A DNA stretch of 64,000 bases from Fibrobacterota bacterium (GTDB lineage Bacteria; Fibrobacterota; Chitinivibrionia; Chitinivibrionales; Chitinispirillaceae): the NCBI GenBank assembly GCA_003164335.1, contig PLTF01000019.1, forward strand, positions 224-64,223, given 5' to 3'. Of the stretch, positions 54,768 through 63,234 are shown in pieces. Under the pieces are notes generated by a model. It was not told the DNA's origin, made no database searches, and saw only the letters and a program-made list of their open reading frames with translations. The translations under genes and the position numbers were made by a program. Numbering within the stretch: position 1 is the first letter of the stretch; every line of letters starts with the position of its first letter.

Positions 54768-55601
54768 ATGCTCTTATTGACTAAAGAGATCGAGTCCCGT
54801 CTTAAGAACGCATCCCTGTTCCTGCTCGATCTGGACGGCACCGTATATCGCGGGTCCACCCTGATACCGGGAGCATCGGCGTTCATCGAGTGCCTCGGAA
54901 AAAGGAAGATCGGTTACGTTTTCCTGACCAACAACTCATCGCGTTCCGCCGAAGAATATCGGTGCACCCTTGAAAAACGGGGGATTCCGGCAGCACCCGC
55001 AAACGTTTTCACTTCGGGCCAGGCTACCGGCGTTTACCTTTCACATAAAAAACCGCATGCCCGGATATTCGTTGCCGGAACGATTGCCCTCTGCCGGGAA
55101 CTTGCCTCCTACGGGCTCGAAATTGTAAATGGCCGTTCCGAAACGGGTCCTGTAGATTTCGTTGTGGCCGGATTCGACCTTGAGCTGACTTATGAGAAAA
55201 TCCTGGCCGCCTGCGGCTATATTGCCCGGGGAGTCGAGTATGTTGCCACGAATCCCGATTACGTGTGCCCGGTCGAAGACGGCAGGTCCATTCCCGATTG
55301 CGGCTCGATCTGTTTCATGATAGAAAAGGCAACGGGAAAGAAACCCTATGTTGTGGGAAAGCCCAATCCGGCCATGATTTTTGCCGTGTGCGAAAGCATG
55401 CATGTCCCGGTCGATCGGACCGTCATCATCGGTGACCGGCTCTATACCGATATAGCGGCAGGTAAAGCCGCCGGTGCCTTGACCATCTGCGTGCTTACCG
55501 GTGAATCCACGCCGGCCGACATCGAGTTGTCGACGGTTAAACCCGATGTGGTGCTCGAATCCATCGATTCCCTGAACAGGCTGTTTCGCGATACCCTATG
55601 A
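54768..55601 (+). CDS. HAD-superfamily IIA phosphatase (NagD-like)
   Basis: 277 residues. HAD motif I DLDGTVYRGSTLIPG near 19, motif II FLTNNSSR near 49, class IIA cap about 80-190 with TNPDYVCP, motif III K in VVGKPNP near 200, and motif IV GDRLYTDIAAGKAAG near 222. Relatives dephosphorylate nucleotides, phosphoglycolate or sugar phosphates. It overlaps the PBP start by four bases (ATGA), so it is coupled to cell-wall synthesis. Confidence 0.92.
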   Translation: MLLLTKEIESRLKNASLFLLDLDGTVYRGSTLIPGASAFIECLGKRKIGYVFLTNNSSRSAEEYRCTLEKRGIPAAPANVFTSGQATGVYLSHKKPHARIFVAGTIALCRELASYGLEIVNGRSETGPVDFVVAGFDLELTYEKILAACGYIARGVEYVATNPDYVCPVEDGRSIPDCGSICFMIEKATGKKPYVVGKPNPAMIFAVCESMHVPVDRTVIIGDRLYTDIAAGKAAGALTICVLTGESTPADIELSTVKPDVVLESIDSLNRLFRDTL

Positions 55602-58525
55602 GTGTTCCCAAAAAAAAATCCGGCGGGCAAAATCCGAAAAGGGCAAAACGATCCTTCCTCGCCGGGATAGGAAAATTTCTGTTCATCGGGTTTATCGTCG
55701 TCGTCATCCTTGGCGTCGCCGGGTATTTTCTGGCCGACTATGCCGTAACCCGGTACTTCGACTCCTGGGGCAATCGCCTTGCCGAACTTGAGCGGCGCGG
55801 GCTGCTTTCAAAGGAGGTCGGAGCCGGATGGGAAGACGTGCTGACCGGCCAGACCATGGACCAGACCGCACGGCGTATCATCGGGCATGAGGCCGCCGAT
55901 ACGGTAAGCGCCGCCGCTACGGTTGACGGCATCGTCATCAGCGATTATCCGTCCCTCTCCATCATCGATCGCCTCCGGGAAATACGGCACTACTCGAACT
56001 CGATCGAGATAACGGATCGGAACGACCGGCGGCTTGCAATAATCAAAACCGACCACAGCCGGGCCCGGACCTCCGAATTTCCGCCGGTTCTTGTTTCGTC
56101 GCTCATTGCCGCCGAAGACCGGACCTTCATGAAAAACGACCACGGCTTTGAATTCGGCAGCTTTGTGCGGGCTGCGGCACGGTCGGCCTTTCAATCGATA
56201 TTCTCGGGCCATCACTCATCCCTGCGCGGAACCTCGACCATTACCCAGCAGGTGGCAAAGCTCTTCATCTCCCGCCTCGATGCGAGTGGACGTCGCCATG
56301 TCAACCGCTCCTTCGACCGCAAGCTGCGGGAGCTGAAACTGGCTGCTGCGCTCCGCAAGCTGTACAGCCCCGACGATATCCTTGAGGTGTATCTCAATCA
56401 CTGTGTGACCAGCGACTACGGACTGGTCGGATTCAAAGATATTGCGGCCGGGCTCTTCGACAAGGACCTTTCCCAGCTGACCGATGCGCAGTGCGTCTAC
56501 CTTTCACGAATGGTCAAGTGGGGCCGGAATACCCACCAGAAAATTGCGCAACAGTGCCGCCTCGACATGCCGCGGATCGGGAGCGCGCTCGGATGGGATG
56601 CGTCAAAGCAGGCGGCGGTGCTCGCCGAGATCGATACCCTCAGTTTTTCCCGCCCCAGGCGGATCGACGCCACCTACGGGTCCCTGGTGGACTGTGCCAA
56701 CGAATTCTGGCTCATGGCCCTGAAGCATAACGGATTCTCTCCCGAGGATGCGGGCCGCATGGACTTCATCGATCCCTCCTCCCTGATACGCAAAAAAGGA
56801 AACCTCAAGATATCGCTCTCGATCGATGCTCCGCTCCAGAAGGCAATTGAAGCCCTTGTCAATGACCGCGGCTACGGGCCCGACCGGATGCTGGCTACCG
56901 ACGTGCGCATCGCGTCGGCCGATACGGTCATCGAATCGGTCAGGCAGCCGGTCGACACCATCGCGCAGCAGCGCATTCTGCGCGAGCCGATTGACTTCCG
57001 TGAGGAAGGAAGTGCGGTCCTGACGACGCTCAATCCCGGCGACACGGTTTTCGAATCAATCATCTTCAAACGGCTCCGGCACGGTCGCTTTCGCCGGACC
57101 TTTACAACCTGGTACCGGAAGTCGGTTGAGGTAAGCGGGCAATATTTCGCCTATGCCGCCATGGATTCAAAAACCGGTCGCCTCCTGGCCTACTATTCAA
57201 AGGATAAACTCGGATCCCGTCTCGCCGGGCTCCTTCGCAACCGGATCCCGAACGGATCATCCACGGCCAAGCCGGTATTCAACGCCCTTAACTTCGATCT
57301 GGGCAATTTCATGCCCTACAGCAAATGGAGCGATTCGGTCGCCGTGCTTGACGAAGTCCCCTGGCGGCACTCCCTCGAACGGAAGAACGGCACGCTGACG
57401 GGCGTCGTTTTCCTTCACAGTGCGGTGCCGGGGCGCGGTTACCCGGTGCATAACCATAACAACGTTTTCGAAGGCTGCCAGTACCTCTTCGACCAGCTGG
57501 CCGCATCCGACAATATTTTCGGCGTGGAGTCGGAGTACCGGCTCAACCGGCGACTCTTCGACGACAACGGCGAAGTCTCGGCCGACGCCTTCCCTCTTGT
57601 CCAGTTCTGCTACCGCATCGGCGCCTTTTCGCGTATCAAGGACACGCTGCGGCTCAAAACCATGACCGGCGTTCGCGCCTACAAAGAGCTGGCACGGCTG
57701 GCAGGGGTTGATGAAGATTCACTCGCCGAGGCTTCCGGAAAGCTCGCCATGGCATCGGACAGCATGTACTCAGCCGCGCTCGGGACGCTGGAGCTTTCGC
57801 TCTATGAACAGATGCACCTCTTCAACATGCTTTACAATAATGACATCATCGTCCGGCCGTCCGACCATCCGTCGCTGGTCCTGTCTTCCGTTGTTCTCGA
57901 CGGCGATACGGTGGCACTCAACGACACCGTTGCCCGTGTGCATCCCTTCGCCGACCTGAACAACCTGCGGCCGACCTGGCTCGGGCTTCACAAACGGCTG
58001 ATCTCCAACGCCGGCGACGGGCTTGCGCCATACGACATCCCGGCCCCGGACGCGGACAGCGGCGTCGATCCGGCCATGCTTACCGACGGAAAATTCCATC
58101 CCGAAGTCCTCATGCTGCGGGAGCCGCCGTCGAACATGGCGAAAAGCGGGACCTCGGACGATGTCATCAAACCCTTCGATGCCCCGCCGAACACCACGCG
58201 CCGCACCAACTACGGGCTCTGGAATGCGGTGATACGGATTGACCTTTCAAAACTTGCGGGCGAAGGCGCTCCCGATATCCGCGACGTGACCATCGCCTGC
58301 ATCGGCGAGTGCAATACCAAGTTTACCGGCCCGCGCGACGGCAAAACGCTGCATCGATTCCTTACCGCAGGATTGCTGAAACAGGCCGGTGTTCCCTGCC
58401 CCGGCGGTTTCTTTTCCCGCTACGAGTCGTACATCCGGCGCATCACGCCATCGGTTGAAAATTGCGGCCTCAAGAAAGAGGAAACTCCTTCCCTGCCGCC
58501 GTCGCTTGATAGGAAAGGCGATTGA
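55598..58525 (+). CDS. Class A penicillin-binding protein (GT51 transglycosylase/transpeptidase)
   Basis: 975 residues. A basic N-terminus, one helix (about 26-48), then GT51: catalytic Glu in AAEDRTFMKNDHGFEFG near 170, RGTSTITQQVAK near 208, and EVYLNH near 264. The transpeptidase part: S-T-A-K in NGSSTAKPVFN near 550 (SxxK), SDN in AASDNIFG near 638, and KSG in MAKSGTSDD near 848 in place of KTG. The middle (about 390-540) is longer than in typical PBP1. It polymerises and cross-links peptidoglycan at the inner membrane. Upstream phosphatase overlaps by four bases; a Ser/Thr kinase follows after about 195 bp. Confidence 0.87.
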   Translation: MSVPKKKSGGQNPKRAKRSFLAGIGKFLFIGFIVVVILGVAGYFLADYAVTRYFDSWGNRLAELERRGLLSKEVGAGWEDVLTGQTMDQTARRIIGHEAADTVSAAATVDGIVISDYPSLSIIDRLREIRHYSNSIEITDRNDRRLAIIKTDHSRARTSEFPPVLVSSLIAAEDRTFMKNDHGFEFGSFVRAAARSAFQSIFSGHHSSLRGTSTITQQVAKLFISRLDASGRRHVNRSFDRKLRELKLAAALRKLYSPDDILEVYLNHCVTSDYGLVGFKDIAAGLFDKDLSQLTDAQCVYLSRMVKWGRNTHQKIAQQCRLDMPRIGSALGWDASKQAAVLAEIDTLSFSRPRRIDATYGSLVDCANEFWLMALKHNGFSPEDAGRMDFIDPSSLIRKKGNLKISLSIDAPLQKAIEALVNDRGYGPDRMLATDVRIASADTVIESVRQPVDTIAQQRILREPIDFREEGSAVLTTLNPGDTVFESIIFKRLRHGRFRRTFTTWYRKSVEVSGQYFAYAAMDSKTGRLLAYYSKDKLGSRLAGLLRNRIPNGSSTAKPVFNALNFDLGNFMPYSKWSDSVAVLDEVPWRHSLERKNGTLTGVVFLHSAVPGRGYPVHNHNNVFEGCQYLFDQLAASDNIFGVESEYRLNRRLFDDNGEVSADAFPLVQFCYRIGAFSRIKDTLRLKTMTGVRAYKELARLAGVDEDSLAEASGKLAMASDSMYSAALGTLELSLYEQMHLFNMLYNNDIIVRPSDHPSLVLSSVVLDGDTVALNDTVARVHPFADLNNLRPTWLGLHKRLISNAGDGLAPYDIPAPDADSGVDPAMLTDGKFHPEVLMLREPPSNMAKSGTSDDVIKPFDAPPNTTRRTNYGLWNAVIRIDLSKLAGEGAPDIRDVTIACIGECNTKFTGPRDGKTLHRFLTAGLLKQAGVPCPGGFFSRYESYIRRITPSVENCGLKKEETPSLPPSLDRKGD

Positions 58526-58564
58526 CCGGGGGCATGATCGGGAGAAACGGCGTAGGTTTAATCG

Positions 58565-58649
58565 TCCTTCGACATGCTCAGGACGAACGGGAAATGGCGA
58601 AATCTTGAAAATAATGCCGTTCGTGGTGAGCTTGTCGAACCATGAACGG
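58565..58649. repeat. Inverted pair of a dispersed TTCGACA...GAACGG repeat
   Basis: TCCTTCGACATGCTCAGGAC-GAACGG (58565-58590) faces CCGTTCGTGGTGAGCTTGTCGAA (58617-58639) plus CCATGAACGG. This short element is common in the gaps of many unrelated bacterial genomes. It fills the PBP-kinase gap. Confidence 0.75.
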
Positions 58650-58719
58650 TATTTCTATCGGTCCCCAAAAGGTAATAACCCTGGACTGCTGAAAATTTAA
58701 ACGCGGATTGTTATGCCTT

Positions 58720-59589
58720 ATGAATAATGATTTCAACACCTTCGCCGCCGCCTGCCTGCACCGGGGCATCGAGAGCATCCGGTTGACCGGCGAGATCGGC
58801 CGTGGTTCACGGGCCATCGTCTTTGCAGGGTTCCAGGAGAGCCTGCGCAGGAAGGTTGCCGTTAAACTTTTTCCGGGTGGGCCGCACGGCGACCCGGCGG
58901 ACGAATGCCCGGCGCGGCTGGAGGCCATCATGCTTTCCACGCTCGACCACCCCCATATCATCCGGCTCATCGGGTACGGGGAACTCGACGATTGCTGCTA
59001 TATCGTCATGCCGCTCTATGAGGGCGGCAACCTCCGTACTCGTATCCGGCAGAGCGGCTCTCCGGACGGGCGGATGACGCCTGCCGCATGCATCGATCTC
59101 CTGCTGCCGGTTCTCGACGCACTTTCCTATGTCCACAGCCGGGGCATGATTCATCGCGATGTAAAGCCTTCGAATATCCTGATTGACTCGCGCGGGATAC
59201 CCTGCCTCGCCGATCTCGGGTCGGCCGGTGCGGCGGGGAGCTTTGCGAATGCCGGATCCGCGCTCTACCTGTCGCCGGAGCAGGCTGCGGGGGAGAGCCT
59301 CGACCGGCGGTCCGACATCTATTCGCTCGGGCTCGTGCTGCTTGAAATGGCCGTTCCCGTGCTTCCCGTCATGGCGGGATCGGCGGACGATATTATCTAT
59401 TGCAAACGAACGGCTCCGGAGAAATTCTTCACCGCAGCTCCGGGCCGGATATTCCCGCCCATCGGTGAGGCCCTGGAGCGCATCATCCTCACCGCGACTG
59501 CCGTCGATCCGGACAACCGCTATGCCGACTGTCGCGCCTTTGCACGCGACCTTGCCTCCCTCTGTCCGGAAGTAGCGCGATACCCATGA
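58720..59589 (+). CDS. Soluble Ser/Thr protein kinase
   Basis: About 289 residues, a kinase domain and little else. Gly-loop IGRGSRAIVFAGF near 24, Lys in VAVKLF near 46, catalytic HRDVKPSN near 144, metal motif DLG (usual DFG) in LADLGSAG near 163, and ALYLSPEQAAGE in the activation segment. No TM helix, PASTA or other sensor domain. The ATG at 58720 replaces a TTG four codons earlier. It overlaps the GT39 start by four bases and follows the PBP gene, suggesting control of envelope synthesis (inference). Confidence 0.9.
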   Translation: MNNDFNTFAAACLHRGIESIRLTGEIGRGSRAIVFAGFQESLRRKVAVKLFPGGPHGDPADECPARLEAIMLSTLDHPHIIRLIGYGELDDCCYIVMPLYEGGNLRTRIRQSGSPDGRMTPAACIDLLLPVLDALSYVHSRGMIHRDVKPSNILIDSRGIPCLADLGSAGAAGSFANAGSALYLSPEQAAGESLDRRSDIYSLGLVLLEMAVPVLPVMAGSADDIIYCKRTAPEKFFTAAPGRIFPPIGEALERIILTATAVDPDNRYADCRAFARDLASLCPEVARYP

Positions 59590-61289
59590 AATTTCCTGCC
59601 GACCCGAACCTTGTCCGGTTTTCCGCCAACCGACCGGTAACTCTTTTCGTCCTTATCCTGTTCGGGGCACTGTTTTTCATTCCCGGCATAGGAACCGTTC
59701 ACCTGTTCGACTGGGATGAAGCCAATTTCGCCGAGGCGTCGCGGGAGATGCTGGAAACCGGCAACTACAGCCAGGTTACCATCAACTACCAGCCCTTCTA
59801 TGAAAAACCGCCGTTTTACTTCTGGCTGCAGACGCTTTCCATGCGGGCATTCGGCATGAGCGAGTTCGGCGCGCGGCTGGTTGACGCCATAACCGGTATC
59901 GCGACGCTCGTCATCGTCTACCTCATCGGCAGCAGCATTCTAACGCCGCTCTTCGGGTTTCTCTGGGCGCTCGCCTTCTTCGGCTCGTTCATGCCGCACC
60001 TTTTCTTCAAGTCCGGAATCATCGACCCGGTCTTCAACCTCCTTATCTTCCTCGGCCTGTGGTTCATCATCAAGGCACTCCCGGCCAAACCGGACAAACG
60101 GCGGGTACTCACGCTTGCCCTTTCCGGCCTCTTCATCGGCCTCGCGACCCTGGCCAAGGGGCCGGTTGCCTTTCTCATCATCTGCCTGACGATGCTGGTT
60201 TACTGGGTCACCGTACGCTTCAGGCCGATACTCCGGCGCGCCGAGATCGCGGCATTCCTTCTGACCTTTACGGCTGTCTGCTCGGTCTTCTTCGGCATCG
60301 AAACAATTTCGCACGGACCGGCATTTATCCTCAACTTTATCGCCTATCAGGTGCGGCTCTTCACAACCGGTGATGCGGGGCAGGGACGTCCGTTCTACTT
60401 CCATTTCCTGGTGATCCTGTTCGGCTGTTTCCCTGCGTCCTTTTTCGCGATCCTGCCGTTTCTCAGGCGTCACGGGCCCGGGCGCCTGCAAAACGAGAAA
60501 TTCAACCTCGTCACCCGGTTCATGTTCATTCTGTTCTGGGTCGTTCTCATCCTCTTCTCTATAGTCAAAACCAAGACCGTGCTCTACTCTTCGCTTGCCT
60601 GGTTTCCGGTGACCTATCTTGCCGCCATGGGCCTCAGGACCATAATCCTGGACGGTCGCCCGCTCGGAAAACCGCTGCGCTTCTGCCTCTCCGCCTTTGC
60701 GCTTCTCCTGAGCCTTTGCTTCACGATATTCCCGATCGCCGTCATAAACAGCAGGTGGATTGCTCCCCTCATCCCGGACAGGTTTGCCGTTGCCTGCCTC
60801 ACCAATCCGGTCCGCTGGACGGGCTTCGAATTCCTGCTCGGGATCGGCTACGGTCTTGCGGCGGGTGCTTCGATGTATTTGTTTGCAAAGAGCCGCCCGG
60901 CAGCTGCGGTCCTCGGACTCTTCGGATCGAGCGCCCTCTGTGTTCTCGTCTTCTCGGCAATCTTTACCGGCAAGATCGAGCAGTACTGCCAGGGCGGTCC
61001 GGTCGCCTTCTACCAGGAGTATGCTACCGGCAATTGCTACGTCCGGTCGCTTTTCAAAAGCTATACCGACCTCTTTTACGGCCGCACGAAACGCTACGCC
61101 GACCCGCGGTCCCGCGACCGGCAGTGGCTCCTGCACGGCCCCATCGACCACCCCGCCTATTTCGTCTGCCGGGTAACCGAGGCGCCGGGCTATGACCGCG
61201 ATACCTCCCTGCATCTTTCCAAAATCAAGGAGGAGTATGGGTTTACGTACTATCGTCGGGCAGTGGATACAACTATTGTTGGAAGATAG
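59586..61289 (+). CDS. GT39/ArnT-like membrane glycosyltransferase
   Basis: 567 residues, 11-12 predicted helices. First-loop motif DWDEANFAEASREML near 40 with the catalytic Asp-Glu pair, then YEKPPFYFWLQTLSMR near 77, as in ArnT and PMT-type enzymes that use polyprenyl-phosphate sugars on the periplasmic side. The C-terminal 120 residues form a soluble domain. It may decorate lipid A, protein or wall polymer; the acceptor is unknown. Start overlaps the kinase stop by four bases. A hairpin follows at 61301. Confidence 0.9.
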   Translation: MKFPADPNLVRFSANRPVTLFVLILFGALFFIPGIGTVHLFDWDEANFAEASREMLETGNYSQVTINYQPFYEKPPFYFWLQTLSMRAFGMSEFGARLVDAITGIATLVIVYLIGSSILTPLFGFLWALAFFGSFMPHLFFKSGIIDPVFNLLIFLGLWFIIKALPAKPDKRRVLTLALSGLFIGLATLAKGPVAFLIICLTMLVYWVTVRFRPILRRAEIAAFLLTFTAVCSVFFGIETISHGPAFILNFIAYQVRLFTTGDAGQGRPFYFHFLVILFGCFPASFFAILPFLRRHGPGRLQNEKFNLVTRFMFILFWVVLILFSIVKTKTVLYSSLAWFPVTYLAAMGLRTIILDGRPLGKPLRFCLSAFALLLSLCFTIFPIAVINSRWIAPLIPDRFAVACLTNPVRWTGFEFLLGIGYGLAAGASMYLFAKSRPAAAVLGLFGSSALCVLVFSAIFTGKIEQYCQGGPVAFYQEYATGNCYVRSLFKSYTDLFYGRTKRYADPRSRDRQWLLHGPIDHPAYFVCRVTEAPGYDRDTSLHLSKIKEEYGFTYYRRAVDTTIVGR

Positions 61290-61300
61290 GTAAAAACGTT

Positions 61301-61334
61301 GGTGGGGGAACCGCCAATTGGCGCTTCCCCCACC
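61301..61334 (+). terminator. Hairpin after the GT39 gene (GGTGGGGG family)
   Basis: GGTGGGGG-aacc-GCCAATTGGC-gctt-CCCCCACC, a 34-bp near-perfect palindrome. Its arms are the GGTGGGGGAACC module also found at 22820 and 23227. No T-run, so termination may be partial. Confidence 0.6.
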
Positions 61335-61436
61335 TGAGCGGTACCCAATATTCGACCGATTTCCGCTTCCTGAACAATTCCGGTAATATCTTACTTTCTG
61401 TCCCGTAGTTTTGATGAAGGATGAGTAGCAGTAGTG

Positions 61437-61521
61437 GGCACGACGCAAGAGTGGTTGAGTGGTGATAGAGTGTGAGTGTGGTTAAGGTGAAATGGTGGTC
61501 TTGCGCCGTGCCTCTTTTTTT
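61437..61521 (+). ncRNA. Candidate RNA: 14-bp hairpin with cytosine-free 48-nt loop and U-run
   Basis: GGCACGACGCAAGA (61437-61450) pairs with TCTTGCGCCGTGCC (61499-61512) with one mismatch, followed by TCTTTTTTT. The loop is 48 nt of G, A and T with no C. Stem plus U-run give an intrinsic terminator, so this could be a short RNA ending at 61521 or the end of the GT39 message. Confidence 0.5.
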
Positions 61522-61531
61522 GAGGAAAAAA

Positions 61532-61618
61532 TAACCGCTCTGGCTCCATAAATTCTTTGGTGCCTTGCCTTAAACAGTAAGGATTCATCGCCGAAGGATT
61601 TAACCAGAGTGGTTTTTT
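61532..61618 (+). promoter_or_regulatory. Tiered hairpin leader with U-run before a small gene
   Basis: Outer stem AACCGCTCTGG/CCAGAGTGGTT (11 bp, one G-U), middle stem TCTTTGGTG/CGCCGAAGG (9 bp with wobbles), inner CCTT/AAGG, then TTTTTT. The ribosome site AAGGAG of the 86-residue gene starts about eight bases later, so the structure is placed to act as an attenuator or riboswitch-like switch. Confidence 0.5.
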
Positions 61619-61635
61619 GCTATAAGGAGCTGATA

Positions 61636-61896
61636 ATGCAGCATGGCCAGCCGTCCGATGAGGCAAATCAGAGTGTGCTCAGGGATTTTATAAAAGCCCA
61701 GATGCATGAAATGGAAAAATTTAAATGGCGCCTCGGTGAGAAGCTGGGCCATGACCCGACGCTGGACCGGTCGGTTAATGAAATCTATGGCGAGTGGCTG
61801 TGCAAATATGGCGAGGCGTTCAAGCGCTGGTGGGAAAATAGAAATAATTGCAGTTTTACCATGCACTTCAAGATCGATCAGATGACGGGCAAATAG
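61636..61896 (+). CDS. Small hypothetical protein behind a structured leader
   Basis: 86 residues from the ATG at 61636 with AAGGAG upstream. Largely helical, with EMEKFKWRLGEKLGHDPTLD, then NEIYGEWLCKYGEAFKRWWEN and a C-terminal strand-rich tail. The K(W/F)..GEK.G.D....A...W...Y pattern resembles short uncharacterised proteins in several phyla, but I cannot name a family. It may be a DNA- or RNA-binding adaptor; no function is claimed. The gene on the other strand ends 77 bp downstream with a hairpin between them. Confidence 0.7.
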   Translation: MQHGQPSDEANQSVLRDFIKAQMHEMEKFKWRLGEKLGHDPTLDRSVNEIYGEWLCKYGEAFKRWWENRNNCSFTMHFKIDQMTGK

Positions 61897-61928
61897 GAAT
61901 AGTATCGAAATACCTCTTAAAAGAAGGG

Positions 61929-61953
61929 CCGGATCCTGAGGATTCCGGCCGAT
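61929..61953. terminator. Bidirectional hairpin between convergent small genes
   Basis: GGCCGGATCC-tga-GGATTCCGGCC, an 11-bp near-perfect stem. It lies between the 86-residue gene and the 71-residue gene on the opposite strand. T-runs are weak. Confidence 0.6.
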
Positions 61954-61973
61954 AGAAAGTTATTTCAATAAAT

Positions 61974-62189
61974 TTATGCAGTATAGTCGATTTTCTCACC
62001 CTTTCCGGGCTCGCTGTTTTTGGCCTGTTGAGCCTGTTCCTCTTTTGCCAGTTTCTTTATTGCCTGCTGGTCGCCTTTTGCTGCTTCCGATTTGGTGGTG
62101 GCTTCAGTCTCGGTCGCCTCTTGTTGTGCTGCGGCAGCGGTACTTGTTGAAGTGCTGCTGGTTGCCGAAGAAATCCCTTCTAAACTCAT
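61974..62189 (-). CDS. Small low-complexity hypothetical protein
   Basis: 71 residues, AAGGGAG well placed before the ATG. Composition is heavily biased: Ser/Thr/Ala in the N-terminal half (SSATSSTSTSTAAAAQQ), Glu/Lys/Gln/Ala in the C-terminal half (KKLAKEEQAQQAKN). It is predicted disordered, with no helix for a membrane and no known domain. Such proteins can be linkers, chaperone-like or stress-tolerance factors; nothing here decides. Confidence 0.65.
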   Translation of the reverse strand: MSLEGISSATSSTSTSTAAAAQQEATETEATTKSEAAKGDQQAIKKLAKEEQAQQAKNSEPGKGEKIDYTA

Positions 62190-62644
62190 AAAGACTCCCT
62201 TCTTATTATAAGTGAATCAAACTGGTGTTCGTGGCACAGGGAACGCACGAACCCGTTGTTACTTGTATCGGCATTTTTTTAAAAACCTTAAGCTTTTTAT
62301 CCGCAGGTGATTACGGCACAATTCATAAATCTAAATATTTTAAAAACAACAGTCATTATTTTCGGGGCCAGTGATGCTGGTTGTTGATAGTCGCCATCTG
62401 ATCTGCCTGCCCTCTCTCCAATCACCAGTCCTCCCTGCATCCGCCCCCAGATTAAGCCTCCCCACCCGTATCCGGTACAAAACTTGCAATACATCTGCCC
62501 GTTATGGAGCCGTAACCGCCATATCCTTAAAAAAAGTATTTTTAAAGGGTTTTTAGAGAAACCTGTATGAATTTACTGACATTTGTATGAATTTTGGCCC
62601 TCAGGCTCTCAATTTAAAAGGATTTTTTTTGAAAGGAGTCTTTT
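62190..62644. other. 455-bp divergent gap between the 71-aa and barrel genes
   Basis: Less GC-rich than most of the window. Minus strand: TATAAT about 12 bases before the 71-residue gene ribosome site, and an inverted repeat GTTCGTG/CACGAAC (62227-62252). Plus strand: direct repeats TGTATGAATTT at 62564 and 62584, 20 bp apart. The open frame at 62297-62494 is probably not a gene. Confidence 0.5.
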
Positions 62645-63124
62645 ATGAAGAAGCTGTTACTATCAGTTGCGGGAATATGCCTCGTTTTTTCGGGGGCGAG
62701 TGCCCAGCTTACGACCGGCGCCTGGGGGATCTCTCCGGGCCTCACCTTCTATCCGGGTGGAACAACCAGGCCCCTTGAGCTGGGCTATGCCGTGCAGGAC
62801 AACCTGCGGCTCTATGGCGACCTTGCGCTTTCGACGTACAGCAATTCAGAAAGCACTACCGATCTAGATTTCACGGTAGGAGCCGATTACTATGTTTGGC
62901 ACATGGAGTCGATAGCAACCTTCATCGGCGGCAATCTCGGGATCGGATCGATCTCAGGCACAGGAGGATCGACGTCGTTCCTGCTTAATCCTGAATTCGG
63001 TGCCGATTACTTCCTGTCCCCGCACTTTTCAATAAACGGAACACTGGGGTTCGGTTTGTCGGCCGGCACCACGACGATCTTCACGACCCAGACCGGTATC
63101 CATGCAACGTGGTGGCTGAAGTAA
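62645..63124 (+). CDS. Small outer-membrane beta-barrel protein
   Basis: 159 residues. Clear signal peptide (about 1-21, ending SGASAQ), then about eight amphipathic strands with Gly and aromatic residues (LELGYAVQDNLRLYGDLALS, TVGADYYVWH, INGTLGFGLSAG, IHATWWLK), ending in a strand as OmpA/OmpX-type barrels do. Its role is unknown; such barrels often serve adhesion or membrane stability. SD AAAGGAG. A terminator follows. Confidence 0.8.
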   Translation: MKKLLLSVAGICLVFSGASAQLTTGAWGISPGLTFYPGGTTRPLELGYAVQDNLRLYGDLALSTYSNSESTTDLDFTVGADYYVWHMESIATFIGGNLGIGSISGTGGSTSFLLNPEFGADYFLSPHFSINGTLGFGLSAGTTTIFTTQTGIHATWWLK

Positions 63125-63142
63125 ATTTCGCGGCGGGTATCG

Positions 63143-63168
63143 AAGCGGGGCAGGGGAGCCCCGCTTTT
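63143..63168 (+). terminator. Rho-independent terminator after the barrel gene
   Basis: AAGCGGGG-caggggag-CCCCGCTTTT: eight-bp stem then TTTT. It begins 18 nt after the stop. Confidence 0.75.
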
Positions 63169-63234
63169 AGTGTCTCATCCTGCCGGGTATTGCCCCGCGA
63201 GTTGGGATCCGGGGCAGATGAGCGACAGCGGGGC

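Noticed and set aside
59940-61448. 502-residue open frame on the minus strand
   Set aside because: It is antisense to the GT39 gene, rich in R/E/D/G with no domain, and has no ribosome site. The plus-strand frame has clear GT39 motifs.
62232-62247. TGGCAC-N6-CGCA, a possible third sigma-54 promoter
   Set aside because: GG-GC spacing is correct but the -12 half is ACGC, not TTGC, it overlaps an inverted repeat, and the next plus-strand gene is 400 bp away.
62297-62494. 65-residue minus-strand frame in a long gap
   Set aside because: No ribosome site at its first start, odd Gly/Trp-rich composition, and no link to neighbours. Left as unsupported.
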